Below are positions 46,470-60,800 of a stretch of 64,000 nt of DNA, one piece after another. The notes under the pieces are model-generated. The model had not been told where the DNA came from, searched no databases, and saw nothing but the letters and a program-made list of their open reading frames with translations. The number at the start of each line of letters is the position of its first letter. Positions within the stretch are counted from its first letter, which is position 1. The position numbers were made by a program, and so were the translations under genes. Origin of the DNA: Solenopsis invicta. Its lineage: Eukaryota > Arthropoda > Insecta > Hymenoptera > Formicidae. Location: assembly GCF_016802725.1 (NCBI RefSeq), contig NC_052672.1, positions 6,415,685-6,479,684 on the forward strand, written 5' to 3'.

Positions 46470-48695
46470 TTATTGTTTGTAATTTTATAGGATTGCGTAA
46501 TACGTTTTAAAAAATGCAACGTTTAATCAAATTTTATAATTTAGCGATTTCTAACAAAGACATTCTGCAAATATGTTTTACTAATTTTGTTTTTAATCGA
46601 GGGAGTGAGTTATCGTACACTACAACTTATTTTATTCAATTATTAATATAGATAATTTTTTATATGTTACTTGAGAATCCTCTCGTTAACGTTGTGAAAT
46701 TTGTTATAATTTATTCCACTCTTTATTCCTAAAAAACGAAGAGGGTTTATTGCCCTCCATTGAGCATAATAAATTCATTGCGTTCGTAGATTTTATCTAA
46801 CGAAATGATGAAGCGCAAGTATAGTCCTTGCTGCGAATGTGACGACTTTTGCGCCTCTTCATGAATAAAAAAGAATCCATTGTCAAAAAAAAAAAAAAAA
46901 AAAAGAAACACAAAGATCGCTATTTATCTCAGACTACATTGCAAATCATTAATAACTGATTGATGCGTGAAATTCTAATGTTTTCTCTCATTAACGATTT
47001 AATATTTACGAAATAATTTGTCTTTACCAATATCATTTTTAATAGAGTCATCAAGTGAACGGTTTAAAGAAAAACTCGCAAATTTTTATGATTATTTATC
47101 CTCCTTTCATTCTCTTCTTGTTTTGTAACCACTAGTGTCAGTGACAATGTAGGCAGAATTGGTGCCGTAGAAAATAGCACGTTTTTTTCTATTTCGAGCT
47201 AATTTTTTATTATCAAAATTTTTCAAATAAGCCAATTAATCTCAACGTTCCTGCGTTACTAGTAACGAAACACGTAGATCTGCCAACCGCTTTCCTGCGG
47301 TTTACCGCGATCGTACCTCGTGTCACTTTTATTTTGACGAGTATTGAATTCATACACTCTCGGCGCACGAGGCGATATAGGATGAAAGAAATATCGGAAC
47401 GGACGGAATGGCAGAGAGAAAAGCCTGAAAAGAAAAAAAAAAATGCAACAACAATCGTATCGACGAGAACAACGACGCGTGAATGGAATCGCGATGCTCG
47501 CTCGGTGGCGAGCGATCCGAATTCTCGGGGAAAATCTTGGACCCCGGTCGATTCTCCGCTCGGCAGCTTCGAAAAATACACACGGCCGTGTGTTTTTGCC
47601 CTTTCTGTCCCTGTCTGGCTCCCCGCTGCCTCTCTCCTTCTCGTACACGCACGATATCCGAGCGACTTAATTTAATTTATATGCAAAGCGACAGCAAATA
47701 AAGTTTGTACCGTTTGTATGCTTTAAATAAACTGTTGCGGAAGGAAGACGGTAGGTAAATCATTTCTCAATCATCTCCCATCTCGCTGGGACGTATTATC
47801 CGTTCGTGCGTTCTCTGCGAAACAGTTCAGACATTAGATAAAGCGAGAAAGGATTATTACTTCTGCACTATGAATACGATCGTTAAATTTGGTGGTTCGC
47901 GAAGTCTCAGTTCGACACTCTACTCGAGAGAGATGAGCAGTTGGGACTGGAAGTTTGTCTTTGCGTCAATAGAAGCTCTACAAGCAACTTTCCCGACGTA
48001 TCCTAAGATCATTATTTGCCCGAATATTCCTTAACTTAGCCGTAATTATATTACACCACTCTTCATATCTCTCCAAGACGCCGCACACAATATCCGGCAT
48101 TCAGATTAAGTCAGCTCGCGTTGTACTTTACTACAGATTCATTAATTAGGCAATTACTCGCAAAGTAATCTAGCACTTAGACCGTCCTTCATTTTCCGAC
48201 ACAATTTTTCAATGGAACATACAAGTCTCCCTGTAATTTACTAAATGATTTATTACGGCAAGATCCTCCTTCCTTATTATTTGTAAATATTCTAAAACTT
48301 ACAATTACCTTTGTGGTGGTAATAATCTGAGGTTGACAGTGCCAACCAAGTGTTTCGACGAGAGAGATCGCGAGAGAAGTAAGAGTAGATCGGGAAAAGG
48401 GTGGATAAGGTGAAAAGGTGAGTAGGGCAAGTGAAAAGTAAGTGTGAGTCAATAAATATATAATTTATTAAATGCAATGTGATGAAATGGTGTAACAATA
48501 GAGGGGCGGGCGAAACGGCGACCGTTAATGATCGCCGCGAAGGCGGACAAGAGATAATACGCCACCCCCGCCCGACGCCCCCCCGGAGATCGGAAATATA
48601 GATAAAATATTTTCGTTATTATTTACAATATTAGTCGAACGTTAGTCAATAAATAATAAACAGTGGCATAATCCCTTTATTTAATATAATTTAAT

Positions 48696-48727
<32 letters not shown>
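48696..48727. repeat. (AT)n microsatellite
   Basis: Alternating AT over about 30 bases with one interruption. Confidence 0.85.
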
Positions 48728-49212
48728 ATATTACGCTTGCGATAATAAAAATATTACAAGAGATGGAGCCTTTACCGTTATTCGTTTCCGCTAGTAAAAT
48801 CTAGCACGTATGTGCCACAACTACGCGTCGTCCCCGTTCCGAACTTTCTTCTGATTTCGGGCACTCGATCCCTCATCAGGCGATTACGCAGGTAGCAACG
48901 AGAGAGGATCGATCCAAGTAGCAAGCTGACGTTATTTGACGGCATTTCAATGTCAAAATGTCGTCAAAGATGTTATTTTGATATTAAAGTGACGACAAAT
49001 AACGTTCCCTTAAATAAAAAAACTGTTAAAGTGTTTCAATGAACTGATAATAAACAGTTTATTGAAATTGTTTATCAGTACTTTCTTCCAAAAGTTAGCT
49101 TGATACCTGGGGAGGTGTTCTGCGCGATCGCCCGAATTTCGAAACGCGGAAACGCCAAGAGCGGATTGATGTCGAAACAGTCGTCGAAACCATCAACATT
49201 CCGGGAAAATCG

Positions 49213-49287
49213 CGCTCTCACTCTCTCACTCTCACTCTCTCTCTCTTTTTCTCTCATTCTCTTTCTCTCCCTCTCTTTCTTTCTCCC
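49213..49287. repeat. CT-rich low-complexity tract
   Basis: CTCTCACTCTCTCACTCTCA-type sequence continuing as CTCTTT/CTTTCT over about 75 bases. Confidence 0.9.
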
Positions 49288-49502
49288 TATCGCGAAAAAA
49301 TCGACGACGGGATTGAACAACAAATGGCAAATCAGCTCGGTTCTCGACGTACGCGGAGAAATGATTTTCGCAACGCGTCAGATTATCACAACGAAAGTAC
49401 ACGTGACATGCTTGGACGTTATCAATCATCGAGCGGAGTAAAAAGGCTATGTGTGTACATGTCCTAGCAAAACATCAAGTTCCTGCAAGTACCAAGTCAC
49501 GT

Positions 49503-49745
49503 AAATGTTAGTTGTAATTTCCTACTTAACAATGTAACTGTTATGACACAGTTGTTACATAACAGTTACATTATTGAATAAAAAATTACAACTAACACTT
49601 ATATTGTATAACCATAACTCGGTGCTTGCTGGAATATAACTGTTAATTACAATTTTCCAATTAACAATGTAACTGTTATATAACACATTCGTTATGTAAC
49701 AGTTATGTCGTTGAGTAGGAAATTATAACTAATGTTATATAACTG
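49503..49745. mobile_element. Two successive hairpins sharing one sequence
   Basis: TGTTAGTTGTAATTTCCTAC...AATGTAACTGTTAT is followed by its inverse (ATAACAGTTACATT...AATTACAACTAACA) to about 49602. A second, similar pair runs from about 49640 to 49740. GTGCTTGCTGG and GTGTTTGCTGG follow the two hairpins. It looks like a tandemly duplicated foldback element. Confidence 0.65.
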
Positions 49746-49758
49746 GTGTTTGCTGGGA

Positions 49759-49797
49759 TGTGTGTGTATGTATATGTGTGTGTGTGTGTGTATGTTT
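49759..49797. repeat. (TG)n-rich tract
   Basis: TGTGTGTATGTATATGTGTG and further TG units. Confidence 0.85.
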
Positions 49798-51408
49798 TAT
49801 GTGTCTTTGTAGGTGTTGTATGGTATGTAAACGCCGCCACGCGAGACTGGGAGTTGTGTCGTGTTTCAGGATCAGGCAGGCAGCAAGCAGGTACAAAGTG
49901 ACCGTCGCGACGAAGGAACAACGTATATCTTTTGGGTCTCTATAATTCTTCGTGTCTCTGTGGTATTTCGTGTATGTAGTTTCGTGTTTGTATTCTAATT
50001 CTGTGTCTTCATGTGTTCCTGGTAATCCTTCGGTGTCTGTACAAACTGTGATAGGCACCGACCCCGATCGTTTCGACCCTTTCGACATCGTGACGCGTGC
50101 AACGCGCGTCGGGCGTCGCGTGTCCGCGCGAATCGCGAGCCCGTGTTCCGCCGTGCCCAGCCGCCGAATTTTTCGGTTTTTCTTTTTCTTGTTTTTTTTT
50201 CTATTTTGTAAAAAATATACGCAAGAGTTTCCGCGAGAGAGGATATATCGTGGGCGATGCTCGAGCCGCGACGGAACCGCGCTTCCGCTTCGGCGCTTCG
50301 CGCGATGTCCCGCTTTCCGACACGCCGAAGCGTACTTCCGCCGGCTCGCGGCGTCGGAACTCGCCCCTTCGTGTCCCCGTGATTCCGGGGAGGATTCACG
50401 CGATTCTCGAAACACGGTTTGGCGGTAGGATCGCGGCGAGATTCCGACGGGCTCGCGACAGCGGAAACCGCACGGGCGAACGCGCCCGCGTAAACGCGCG
50501 TGTGTCTCGTGCGATTCTGGAGAAATGGACAATTGGAAATATCTCGAATCTATAGCGCGAATCTCAATCGTTCCTGATTTTTAGAAGAAGAATTAATTCC
50601 TGTTAGTTTTAATAGTCCGCTATTAGTATACCTACTGATTCGTCTCTGCATCTAGAGAGTAGTTTGAAAAGTGGCATGGGATAGAGTTGTGTTATAGATT
50701 TCTTTCCTTTTTTTTTGTATTATTTCCCATCTGTTGTATCGAGATTAATTGAGTAATAAAGTTATAATTATTTATTTAATTAATTAAAGTGGCAGCAGTT
50801 AGGCCATGCGGCTCCTATCATCTAGTCGTCTTTGACTCTTGGCTTCCTTACGTAGAATTTAAAAACTTTTTTCCTCCTTTACTTATTAAACTTCTTTATA
50901 TTTTGAGAATAATTTGTATTATAAATGACTTTTAAAGTTTATGTATTCATCGAAGCGCCTACCCTAGCGATGTCTTTTTAATTAAGATTATTTTTTTTCT
51001 CAGCGGCCTCCTCCCCCTCTCTCCAACCGTCTCTTAGCCATCGGCCTAATGAATACCTTCACCAAGCTTGCCCTCGGTGTACGTGGTTATTATTATGCAA
51101 TGAATATGGAGTGACGGCGAGAACTTTGAAAATCTCGCGCGGTGTCGGCCATTGCCTGTTCGCCGTTCCGCGGGTAAAAAATATTGTATTCGACTTGTCT
51201 CGTGGAGACCCCGGTGAAAAGCGACAGTGCACCCTGCCCCCGGTATTTACGTGCGATCGTACCGAGGACCTCGTCCTTCCGCCGAGACCGCGCGCGCGTG
51301 CCGTATAATTCTCATCCTCCTTCCTATTTCTTAAAATTCGGAACCTGATTGCCACGCATAACGACAAGCCCGACTAACTAGAATTATCCTTAACTTGAGA
51401 CTTTATTC

Positions 51409-51463
51409 ATCATCATCATTATCATCGTCGTCATCGTCGTCGTCGTCGTCGTCGTTATCGTTA
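51409..51463. repeat. (TCA/TCG)n trinucleotide tract
   Basis: TCATCATCATTATCATCGTC and further CGTCGTC units. On the minus strand it could read as an Asp run, but no supported Camta exon joins here, so it is treated as simple repeat in the 3' region. Confidence 0.8.
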
Positions 51464-54400
51464 ACGCCTCTCGTGCCCGCTACGTTAATAATCGCTAGCC
51501 CTCGTTTAATTAGATTCTTAAATATGTAATAAGCAAAAATATGAATATATATAATAATAGTTTTTTGTGTATATAATAATTATTATTATTTTACTCATTT
51601 TTTTTAAGTATTTCGATAGGATCGTGATTATTTTTAATTAATTAACAATGATTAAAAGAGTGTAAGAATTTGTTATTTTCCCTCTTTCCTTCCTTCCTTC
51701 CCACCTTCCTTCTCGCCCTTCTCCCGCTTCCCGCGCACGCCACGTCTCCTTTTTTTTATAACTAATAACTCTTTAAGCTTAATGGCATGAAAATGCTCGT
51801 TGGAATTGACTCATGTGTACAATATATATTGTGGTAATACCCCATCTCGCGCTCCGCAATTACATCGCTCTGATTAGATCTCACAACCCGCTGTGAGTCT
51901 GCGAAACACACCCCGAGGGGAGAGGGTCGATATGGGTTGATTTACTGTCTCGAAGAAATTCGGCAATTCGAAAATCCGCAGAGCACTCGTTACGTTTACG
52001 ACGCGCGGTATCGGCACGTTATTCTTCCCCGCGACTGATCCCGCACGGCGTAATACTCGGCTCGCCGGTTATCCCTCGGATCACTCTCCATCCAGTTCGT
52101 CTCTGTCTGTCTGTCTCCGTTTCTTCTTTTTTCTTTCATATCATGCGAGAGCGCCCGCGTGCGCGCACGCACGCGGAGACGTACGTCGGAGACACGTGGA
52201 TTTTTATCTCCGTCTCCCCTTGTCCCGTTGCGCGGAAATACTTTCTTGGATCACCATTAATTTATCACAATAGACGTTTGTCCACCCGATCAAGACTTTG
52301 AACGCCGGGACAATCACGCCCTTCGCGCGCCATGCAATCGCGCGCGATCGCGCGCGTCCGCAATCAACTACGCCCTTAATTTAACCGCTAATTATATCTT
52401 TACGCTAGAGAACCTTTAAAAAAATCCCCTATCGGAGAGAGAAACGGTAGGTAGGTTTTTTTTTGTAACAATGTGTAATCGACTAGCTTACGTTCTAAAA
52501 AGTAACTCTACGAAGTTGATTATACTGTGACTAGCACAGCCCGTGGATGAAATTGCCCCCTTTGGACGAAGGGTCCGTTCTTTTTTTTTTCACTTTTCTT
52601 TTTTTTCTTGTAATTCTTCTGCAATAAGTTCTTCCTATTCCTTGCTCTCTCCTCGCTCTATTTCCCCACTCATTTCGCCCGCTTTCTCTAAAATTTTCTA
52701 AAATCAAAGTATAGCTCTTTTCATTCAACTTGCGTCTCTCAAGCAAAACTAATATCTTACACGAAAAAGACCGTTTCTGCCACGTGATCAACGACAGTGA
52801 TTCCTCATTTAATTATGTACAGTGGATTCTCGATGCTGCGCTATCAGATTTGCGCTAAATAATAGGAATGCGCGGTATCCAGCTTTGCGCGTATCGATTA
52901 AATTTAGTTACTCCTTTTTTTAAAATATACAGAAAATGTATACAGATCAAAATAAAAAATTGAATCTCGTAAAGCGTCAACATTCCACCTGTGTTCCAAT
53001 TCGTATTCAGAATTTCACCTCCGGTTCTTATGTTGCCGAGACTTATCTTATCCGTCGCTGAAATGTAACTCTTTACTACTTGTAAAATCAATTTCATGTT
53101 GCTCTTTCATGTTCCGATCGCTCATTCATTCATTAATCATAAATTTACGTCAGCTGGATCCGAAATTCAACTTGTGAATAAAAATACTTGGAAACAATTC
53201 CGAAGAAGTTTAAGTATAAAGATTTTTGCGTGAAATTATGATGTAATAAATTAATCGAGGCTGCTCTTTTTTTCCTTTTTGATATTCAAGTTTTCGCTTG
53301 ATACAGTTTTAGCCTCAATTTTGTATAAATCGATTGAAATTCTGAATTTAAAGCGAAAAGTGAAAAACATTAATTGCTCTCCCTCCTACAGAATCTTAAT
53401 ATTGGCAGTATATTAAATTGGCCAGTGATTAATTATTTATTGCGCTTATGAAAACACTCTTATTAATGTTTTTGATACTCAAAATAAATAATTAATCATT
53501 AACTAATTTAATACTGCCTGTATTAACTTTCTGTAAGAGCATGCAAATAAGATTGTACAGTGTATGTAATTATGTCGAAAAAATAAATATAATAATTCCG
53601 ACATAAATACTCCTTTGTTGTTGAAAATGACAAAATTATGTTGATGTGAGCAGTATTGATGACACTAGTCGACAGAATCTTTCTTTTTCAGATAAAAAAA
53701 TGTTTTAATTTCCATAGTATCTTAAATCAAATATTGTAATATCGAAATTTATTAAAAGAAATTTAATGTAAATTTGTTATAAATTATAATTTAATACAAA
53801 CACTGCATTTATAATTTGTTTTTAAAATTGCACACATTTATGTTATCAGTTTATACGGTTTTTTTTTTTTCGTTCTAAAGAAGGCTTTGAACTCGTCGAC
53901 TGGTGTCATCAAAGGAAAAACGTATTATATCTACAAAGAGGTCTCGTGTCGAAGAAATATTTCGGTTCAAAAGAACCCGTGGTTCCGTAGATCTGCCAGT
54001 GGCAAATTCGCGAGCTATTTGAACCTACGAAAGCGACGATTTTGTGCGATTCAGCTCGGTGCACATAGGAATTTAATAAAGTACGGAAACGGCTCGTCAA
54101 CTTCGATGTTGCCGCGATGTAGCAAAAGATCAACGTATGTGTCGGACCATGCGAATCTTGTACTCCTGAAGAGACACGATACGCTACATACACATGTCTT
54201 ACGTATTAAGCGAGAGGTAAAACTGTGCTCTACAAGCTTTCTTCAGTCGATCGGTCTCGTACGGACTTTTAGCAAACCCACTTACGATAGGTCCGCCTAT
54301 TTGCTGCTACTCCAATACTCACTCGCGAGGAGGATGCAGAGGGTATGCGGTAATAGCATAAGATACAAGCGAAAAGAACGAGTAGTCGAGGATGAGTCGA

Positions 54401-54713
54401 GAGTGTTAACTCAATAGTGGTGTGGGGGACGAAAAGAAAGTTTGAAAGATAAGTAGTAAGACTCGATATTGGTCAGCCATTGGGTACGCAAATCAGAGAC
54501 GCAGAGAACAAAACCATATATCATCCGTGTCATACATCTGGTACCCTCTCGTAGTAATCATAGTCGTCATTAACGACCTCGCATACTCCCTCAGAGCATC
54601 ACGACTGCCGATCCGGGGCCATCGTTCACCAACGGCTCTTCGCCACCGGCCGTGTTACTTCGCTACCGAATTGTCGTTGCCGCTGCTCCGCGCGTCATTG
54701 GACTGACAGTCAG

Positions 54714-54852
54714 CTAGGTGACCCCCGGGCTGGCGGCTACTAGGCTGGCCCCTGGGCTAGATGAGGGCGAGCTTTGGGGGACAGCAGCCGCCCGTGAAGT
54801 GACCACTGGCGGCCTCCCGTTCCCGTTTGCGACGGCCTTGGCGTTCTGCAGT
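54714..54852 (-). CDS. Camta: Camta last coding exon
   Basis: Too short for ordinary ORF lists, found by phase. Minus-strand acceptor AATCAG at 54853 leaves one base that completes Lys, giving SKI-K-LQNAKAVANGNGRPPV and on to SPGASLVAASPGVT and TAG at 54716-54714. KIKLQ continues the fourth IQ helix, and the island is much more GC-rich than its flanks. A frame shift at this acceptor would give a different tail, so the reading depends on phase 2, which fits the upstream donor. Confidence 0.75.
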
Positions 54853-57800
54853 CTGATTCAGGGCAGAAACATACGTTTTATATAAAAACATGTATCGTTT
54901 ACTCGTTTAATGCACACGTGACACCAAATGATCAGGCAGTATATACCGGAAGGCAAACAAACGCATCTAAAAGCGTTCCTCTTTTAACACTCTGCGACAA
55001 CTCGTTGACAGACAACATTAATTTATTAGAAATCGTATTGTTCGATTATTACACGGTTCAACAAAAAAATAACACCAAAACTGGACTAGTCATTTTTTTT
55101 GTTTGGTTTTTGAGGCACTGAATACGAATCCGGTTTCCAAATTGCTCCGTCACGTCTCAGTTTTAAAAAATTTATAATTAAAGTTCCAAAAGAGGATTAC
55201 TGTCAAGCAATTTGTTATATTATAACTATGATGTGTACTAGAAAAATTTTATTGCAACCAAGATAAAAAACATTATTGTAATTAAAATTCAATATGTTGT
55301 TAGAATTTTCAATCCTCAAACAGAATTTTTGATGTCTGTTATGATTAATAAGAAATGCATGGTTAAATATAAAATTGATTGCAAAGAAGCTTTTTAAATA
55401 AGATATTTTTACAATTTACCAAATAATTTTAAACTATATTTTTCTAAATTTAAAAGTTTTTTTTAACTCTATGAATATGAATCTGATGAATCAAAATTAA
55501 CAAATTCAAAATGAATGTAACCTTTAAACTGTAACGCTCGAAAAAATCACACTATTAGTAAACAACGATCTAACTGATAGATCATTATCATGTTACCATT
55601 AATTTTGAAAGTTATTTATAATAAAAAATGTATATTTTTAAATATTTTGAATACTTGTAAATAAGAGAGCCGGAGAAAGAAGTTTTAATGTGAGGATTAG
55701 CAGAAAAAGTTCATACAAGGTGTTTCTAGAGTCTGTAGAACTCTTTCCGCTATATTTCAAAATTATAAAAAATTGCGAAATACACGTTTAATCATTTCGA
55801 GGAGCTTGGTTTTGGGTGAATTTGTAGAAATTGCTCCTTTCAAGATCCCTGTAGGACCTCAAATTAAATATTTTAAATAAAAATCTCTCTCCATATTATA
55901 TCATATAAAAGAGTATAAAAAAAATGTTGGTACTAAGCGAAAGTATACGTTGATCCGTTTAGGAATTATTTAGGGTCATAGTTAAAAAAAAACTAATTAA
56001 AAAAAAACAGTTATTTCCATTCGAAAAATTTTAAAAATCCTAAAGAATTCGAAGAAAGTTAAACTATAAGAATTGTTGCTAACATTAAAATATAACATCG
56101 CACCAGTAAATAAGAATTAAAATTTATAAATAAGACGCAGATGAAAAAATACATACATGCTCAATACTGCGAAAAAGTAACGTAAACGGTAAACTCCGGT
56201 TTATGGGACCGCTGTAATTTTTTAACCACTTCACATTACACGTTCCCAGCGAACAATAATAAGATCAATGCAGTGTCTAATAAAGACAAATGGCATACGA
56301 AAGTATTATGAGTTTAAAGCGTTTTTTGTGGATGTCAAAGAAATTATTAACAAGTAAAGTTTCAATAACGGTCTGTAAGACAAAAATTACAGTTTAAGGG
56401 TTAACATGGTGGGCGTCAAAATATAAAAAATGTTCGAATTTTTACAAAAATTTGTGTAAAGAAGACTTTTACAATACTGAATATAAATTTAAGAATATTT
56501 TCTCTATACAATATAAACTAAAAGATTGAAATTTAAAAACTTAATGCTTCTTTAGTTTATTCTTAATTTTTCTTGAATAACAAACAATTTTTGTTGTAAA
56601 TGTCCAAATTTTGGTCCTGAAACCAGTTGCAAAAAAACAATAAAAAAATTTGATTTATAATGGTTTTTACAGCAAAAATAACTTTTTTGCTGCAGTTATA
56701 GTAAATAACTTTTAAACAAGTAAGTGAATCCAAATGAATCCTTGTACGAATATTTATTAGAGTTATATTAATATACGTAAAAAATTTGATTTGAGTTGTA
56801 ATGTCACTTCCTTATTAAATTTGCAAATAAATATTAAAAACACGATTTTATATTAAAATAAAAAAAAATTAAACAATTTTTAAACAAATAAGAAAAATAT
56901 GCTTAAGTTTTACATAGACACTCAAACATAATAATAGAACAATCAATAAAATTTTTTAATTTTTGATAATACTTTCAGATGTGACACATACATCTCAAGT
57001 GCTAAAAATGACTAGTTCCAAATGGTGAAATTAGTATAATTAATAAAAATAAAATTATGTTTCTTTTTCCAAACGAAAATAGTAACATACATACTAAAAT
57101 TATTTCTAAATAGAATAATTTGAATAATTTTTACTTCATGAATATAGAAATATTATCTATTATTGAGAAAATAAATATTTATTAATTCCGATATCTCACG
57201 GGAGTTTATTTAGAATTATTCTAAGTAGAATATTTCTAAATAGAATTGTTCAAAGTTATATAAAACGTATATAAAACTATAGTAAAATATTAGGGAAATA
57301 TTTCTAGCATCGGATATTTAAGGTTTTTTCTCAAAATTGATAGGAAAATGGAAATGCACTACTATTAGCATATAGTTTCACAAAAACTGTAGCTTATTTA
57401 GACAGGTACCGTAAGCAACAATAAGTTATCTATCGGTAGTAAAGAAATACTAACATCGTCCAGAACAGGGCAGTCCCCTAAACGCTGGTTTCTCAATTCT
57501 TCATATTCAAACATGCATTTGATGCATCCGTCCGCAAATTATTGGCAAAGTGATTATCTGGAGCAATTCACTAGTTCTACGTCGTTAAGCGACGAGTATA
57601 CGATTTTGTTGTACAAAGACACTAAATGTATATACCGAGACATTCAAACAATAAACACGAAGCATTGTCAAATGTACGAGGAACAATATGACACGTATAT
57701 AGGTTCCGGTATATAAACGTGTAACTTGATAATTCATAGCATGAGACAGAGTGATGAAAGAAAGAGAGAGAGAGACAGACAAAGAGAGGGAGAGAAAGAG

Positions 57801-60800
57801 AGAGAGAAAGAAAGGAAGAGAAAGATGACGAAAGCGTAAACTCTCTCAAGCACAGATGAAACAGGAACGAGAGAGAAAGAGAGAGAGGAAGAAAGAAATA
57901 TAAACGAGCACTGTTTTACGGAAACAATCGCCCTATTATAAAATCTTTACTTACCGGTCGTGAATCGTCCCACGACAAGCTGCATTAGTGACACACAGAA
58001 GAGGGAGACTTTAGAACTTTTACACATTGTCTTTTTCGGGTTTTTTTTTTCAGTACGATAAAAAGCCTTTCGTGTGCTAACAAGAAGTCTCTACTACGTT
58101 AACTAATGTGCGTGCACATCGTTGCAACAGGAAATGCAGCACTGTACACACACACACACGCCCACGCATAAACGTACGGAGATACTAACTTGATCTTAGA
58201 CTGCCTCATGAACTGTTGAATCTTCCTCGCTGCCTGATGTGCCGCCTGCTGATGAACCGCCTGCTGTCTCGCGCTGGCCGAGCCCGGTCGTGCGCGATAA
58301 CTTCGATAGTTGTTCTGGATCACCAAGGCTGCCTTCGTGGCTTGCCTGCAACAAAAGATACGGTTAGTGCTTTTAAATTTCCAGAAAAATAAAACCAAAG
58401 GAAAAACAGCTATGATAATGAAATTTTAATGTTCTTAATTTCTAGAAAAATGAAATTCAGGACAAAACCGGTGTTTTTTCATTTTTTTCTGAATTTTTAC
58501 GGAAAAATTCAATTAGTAGTGTTCTCAATTTTCCGAAAAAATAAAATTGAGAAAAAAACACAATCTTTTTCTATTTTTTCTGAAAAATATGGAAAAATAT
58601 AGGTTGTAATTATGACAGCGAATTTTATTGGTGAATTACTTATGAGAGTTTTTAAATATAAAAAAAATCTTAAAATAATCTTAAAAATGACAAAAGTTGA
58701 CATTATTTTAAAAGAAAAAAAAATTAAAAAATTTGATAAAGAAAAAATTGGAGAAAACCTCAAACTTTTTTTCAAAATTTAGAGAATTTCTCCGAGTCAG
58801 AGAAAAAAAACATTATAACTTAAAGTCCAAGTATTCGTCCAAGAACATAAATCGACGATGGAACCGTTGCGCAAAATAACTCATACTAAACTTGAGTTCT
58901 TGTTGATTTATAGAAATATTACAACGACATAAAACGAGATATAAAAAAAGGAAGTCAAAAAGAAAAAATAAAAATTCTATTTGTCAAATTAATATATTTC
59001 AATCTTGGTTCTGCAATAACTGCCGGAATTGGCTGCACGCCCGTAATCTTATCACTACTACCCCAACTTATGTTTCCACGAAGATTCTACAATGATAACA
59101 TATAGTCAGCTGATTGTCACTAATTTCGGGGGCATTACAACGAGAAGTTCAAATCGCTACGTACATAACCCGAAGAATGCGGGAGGCAGGAACGGCGGAG
59201 TACCGATCTCCGACTCCAACGCGAAAGTCGTATTAATTTAATGCCAACTTAATTCTGTATTCAGGCCACCGTAACGAAGGCAAGGAAATCCGCAAAGTTT
59301 CCGAATTATTTACGATGCCAATTAAAAGTTCGCCTCGAGAGAGGTACACGGGTTGAACTTTGGTGGCATCAGTCTAATTCAGTCGGAGGTCGTTAAGTCG
59401 GCCCACAATGGTACGTCTTGTCCCCTCGGTTATTAATTGTCCCTTATTAAGACGTCTCCCGCAACCTCCTGCACCAGTGGAATATCGATGGAAATTTAAC
59501 TTTCTAAGTTCGAAGCAATTTGGCGATGTCTGCACGATGCGAGATAATGATCTGTCATACTTAACAACCTTGAGTTCAACCCGATAACACGTGCCCGCAT
59601 AAACTCTCGGACGATCTGTATCTAAATGTCGCATGAGTCGCCTAAGTAGTTGGTACCATTGTAATCCGACAGCAAGTGATTCATTCCGTTCTTAAGACTT
59701 TCAAAGTTGGAGAAAGTTCGATAGCATGCGAATTGTTACGACAAAAGAAAGGAGAAACGTCGAAAACAGACGCGTGAAACGACCCATTCTGAATACTGAC
59801 ACTTAATTTATTTTATTGTTTAAAAACTCTATTAACTACAGTTTTTTTTAAAATTTGTAATACTTTAAATAGAGTTTTAAAAAAATAGATAATAAATTAA
59901 GTGCACCTTATTCAGCTCAGCCACCTTATTAATATAATATGGAACAATGCAATATACAATAATAATGAAATCAAACGTAAAAATAAATATAAAAGATTTG
60001 CGCCAATAAACTAACGCGAAGCAATAGGCAAGTTACCTGTGGTAAGCGTACTGTTTGTGACGACGATAGTACTGTTGGATCAGAACGGCGGCATGTCTCT
60101 CGGCCTCCTCCTGCCTCTGACGACCCTTGTAATTCCTGTACGCTTTCTGAATCATCCTGGCGGCGTGATAAAGCTCTCTCTGTTCACGATCAGACAATGT
60201 TAGTCTGCTGAGATCCGCCTCGCTACCGTCGCCGTTTCCGCCAAACGCCGTCATAGCCCCTGAACCGATCATGCCGTTCAACTTGCGCTCACCGCCGCCG
60301 TTCTGCGAGTAGTACTGACCGCTGTGAGCATTGCCATTGCCGTCGAGCTGCAGCTGCAGCTGCAGAAACTCGCAGAAATCGGCGGTGGTGGGCGGCGGAG
60401 ACGGCGAGTCCGGTGTCAAACAACTGCTGGAGGGACTCGAGGGACTGGCGTCGGCATCGGCATCCGAGACCGAAGCGGCGCCGCCGCTGCAGTCGCGATA
60501 CGAGTCAAACAGTTCCCCGGAGTCGAGAGGCTACAAGCAGGACGATTAGCATGTAAATAGAGCTTTATAGCGGAAAACCGAGGAATTTCAAAGTTCCATT
60601 TATCTGAACTGCAATCTAGCTTGGTTCAAAGTTTTACTCCTAATTATGATTCAAGACTGAATTGCTAATGGTTGCTATTTCTCCGATTGTATTCGCCAAA
60701 AGACCTTGTCGTACTCGAAGAAATTTTAATTAATTATTCGCAAATTCTGATCTACATTATTTAAACCGCTTTGGAATCTAAGCAGAGATGAAGATAAAGA

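Larger units (their letters stand above)
46134..54713. other. Convergent 3' region between tn and Camta
   Basis: 8.6 kb with no convincing coding gene. It should include the 3' UTRs of both genes. Features: poly(A) run at about 46883-46902, CpG-rich patches at 47330-47680, 48500-48590, 50040-50540 and 51900-52380, several simple repeats and a hairpin pair at 49503-49745. ORFs in the CpG patches overlap on both strands. The 176-codon frame at 53887-54417 has no recognisable domain. Confidence 0.55.
54853..58189 (-). other. Camta intron (last)
   Basis: The intron holds the second piggyBac-like MITE (55518-56404), the dispersed repeat 56585-56840 and purine-rich tracts at 57750-57900. No exon was found. 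Confidence 0.65.

Noticed and set aside
51409..51463. Asp-run coding possibility on the minus strand
   Set aside because: No splice sites join it in frame to Camta, whose stop codon is already at 54714-54716; it is a simple repeat.
53887..54417. 176-codon + strand ORF near the Camta 3' end
   Set aside because: No domain, ordinary codon use or splice context; it lies antisense to the likely Camta 3' UTR. Kept out as unsupported.
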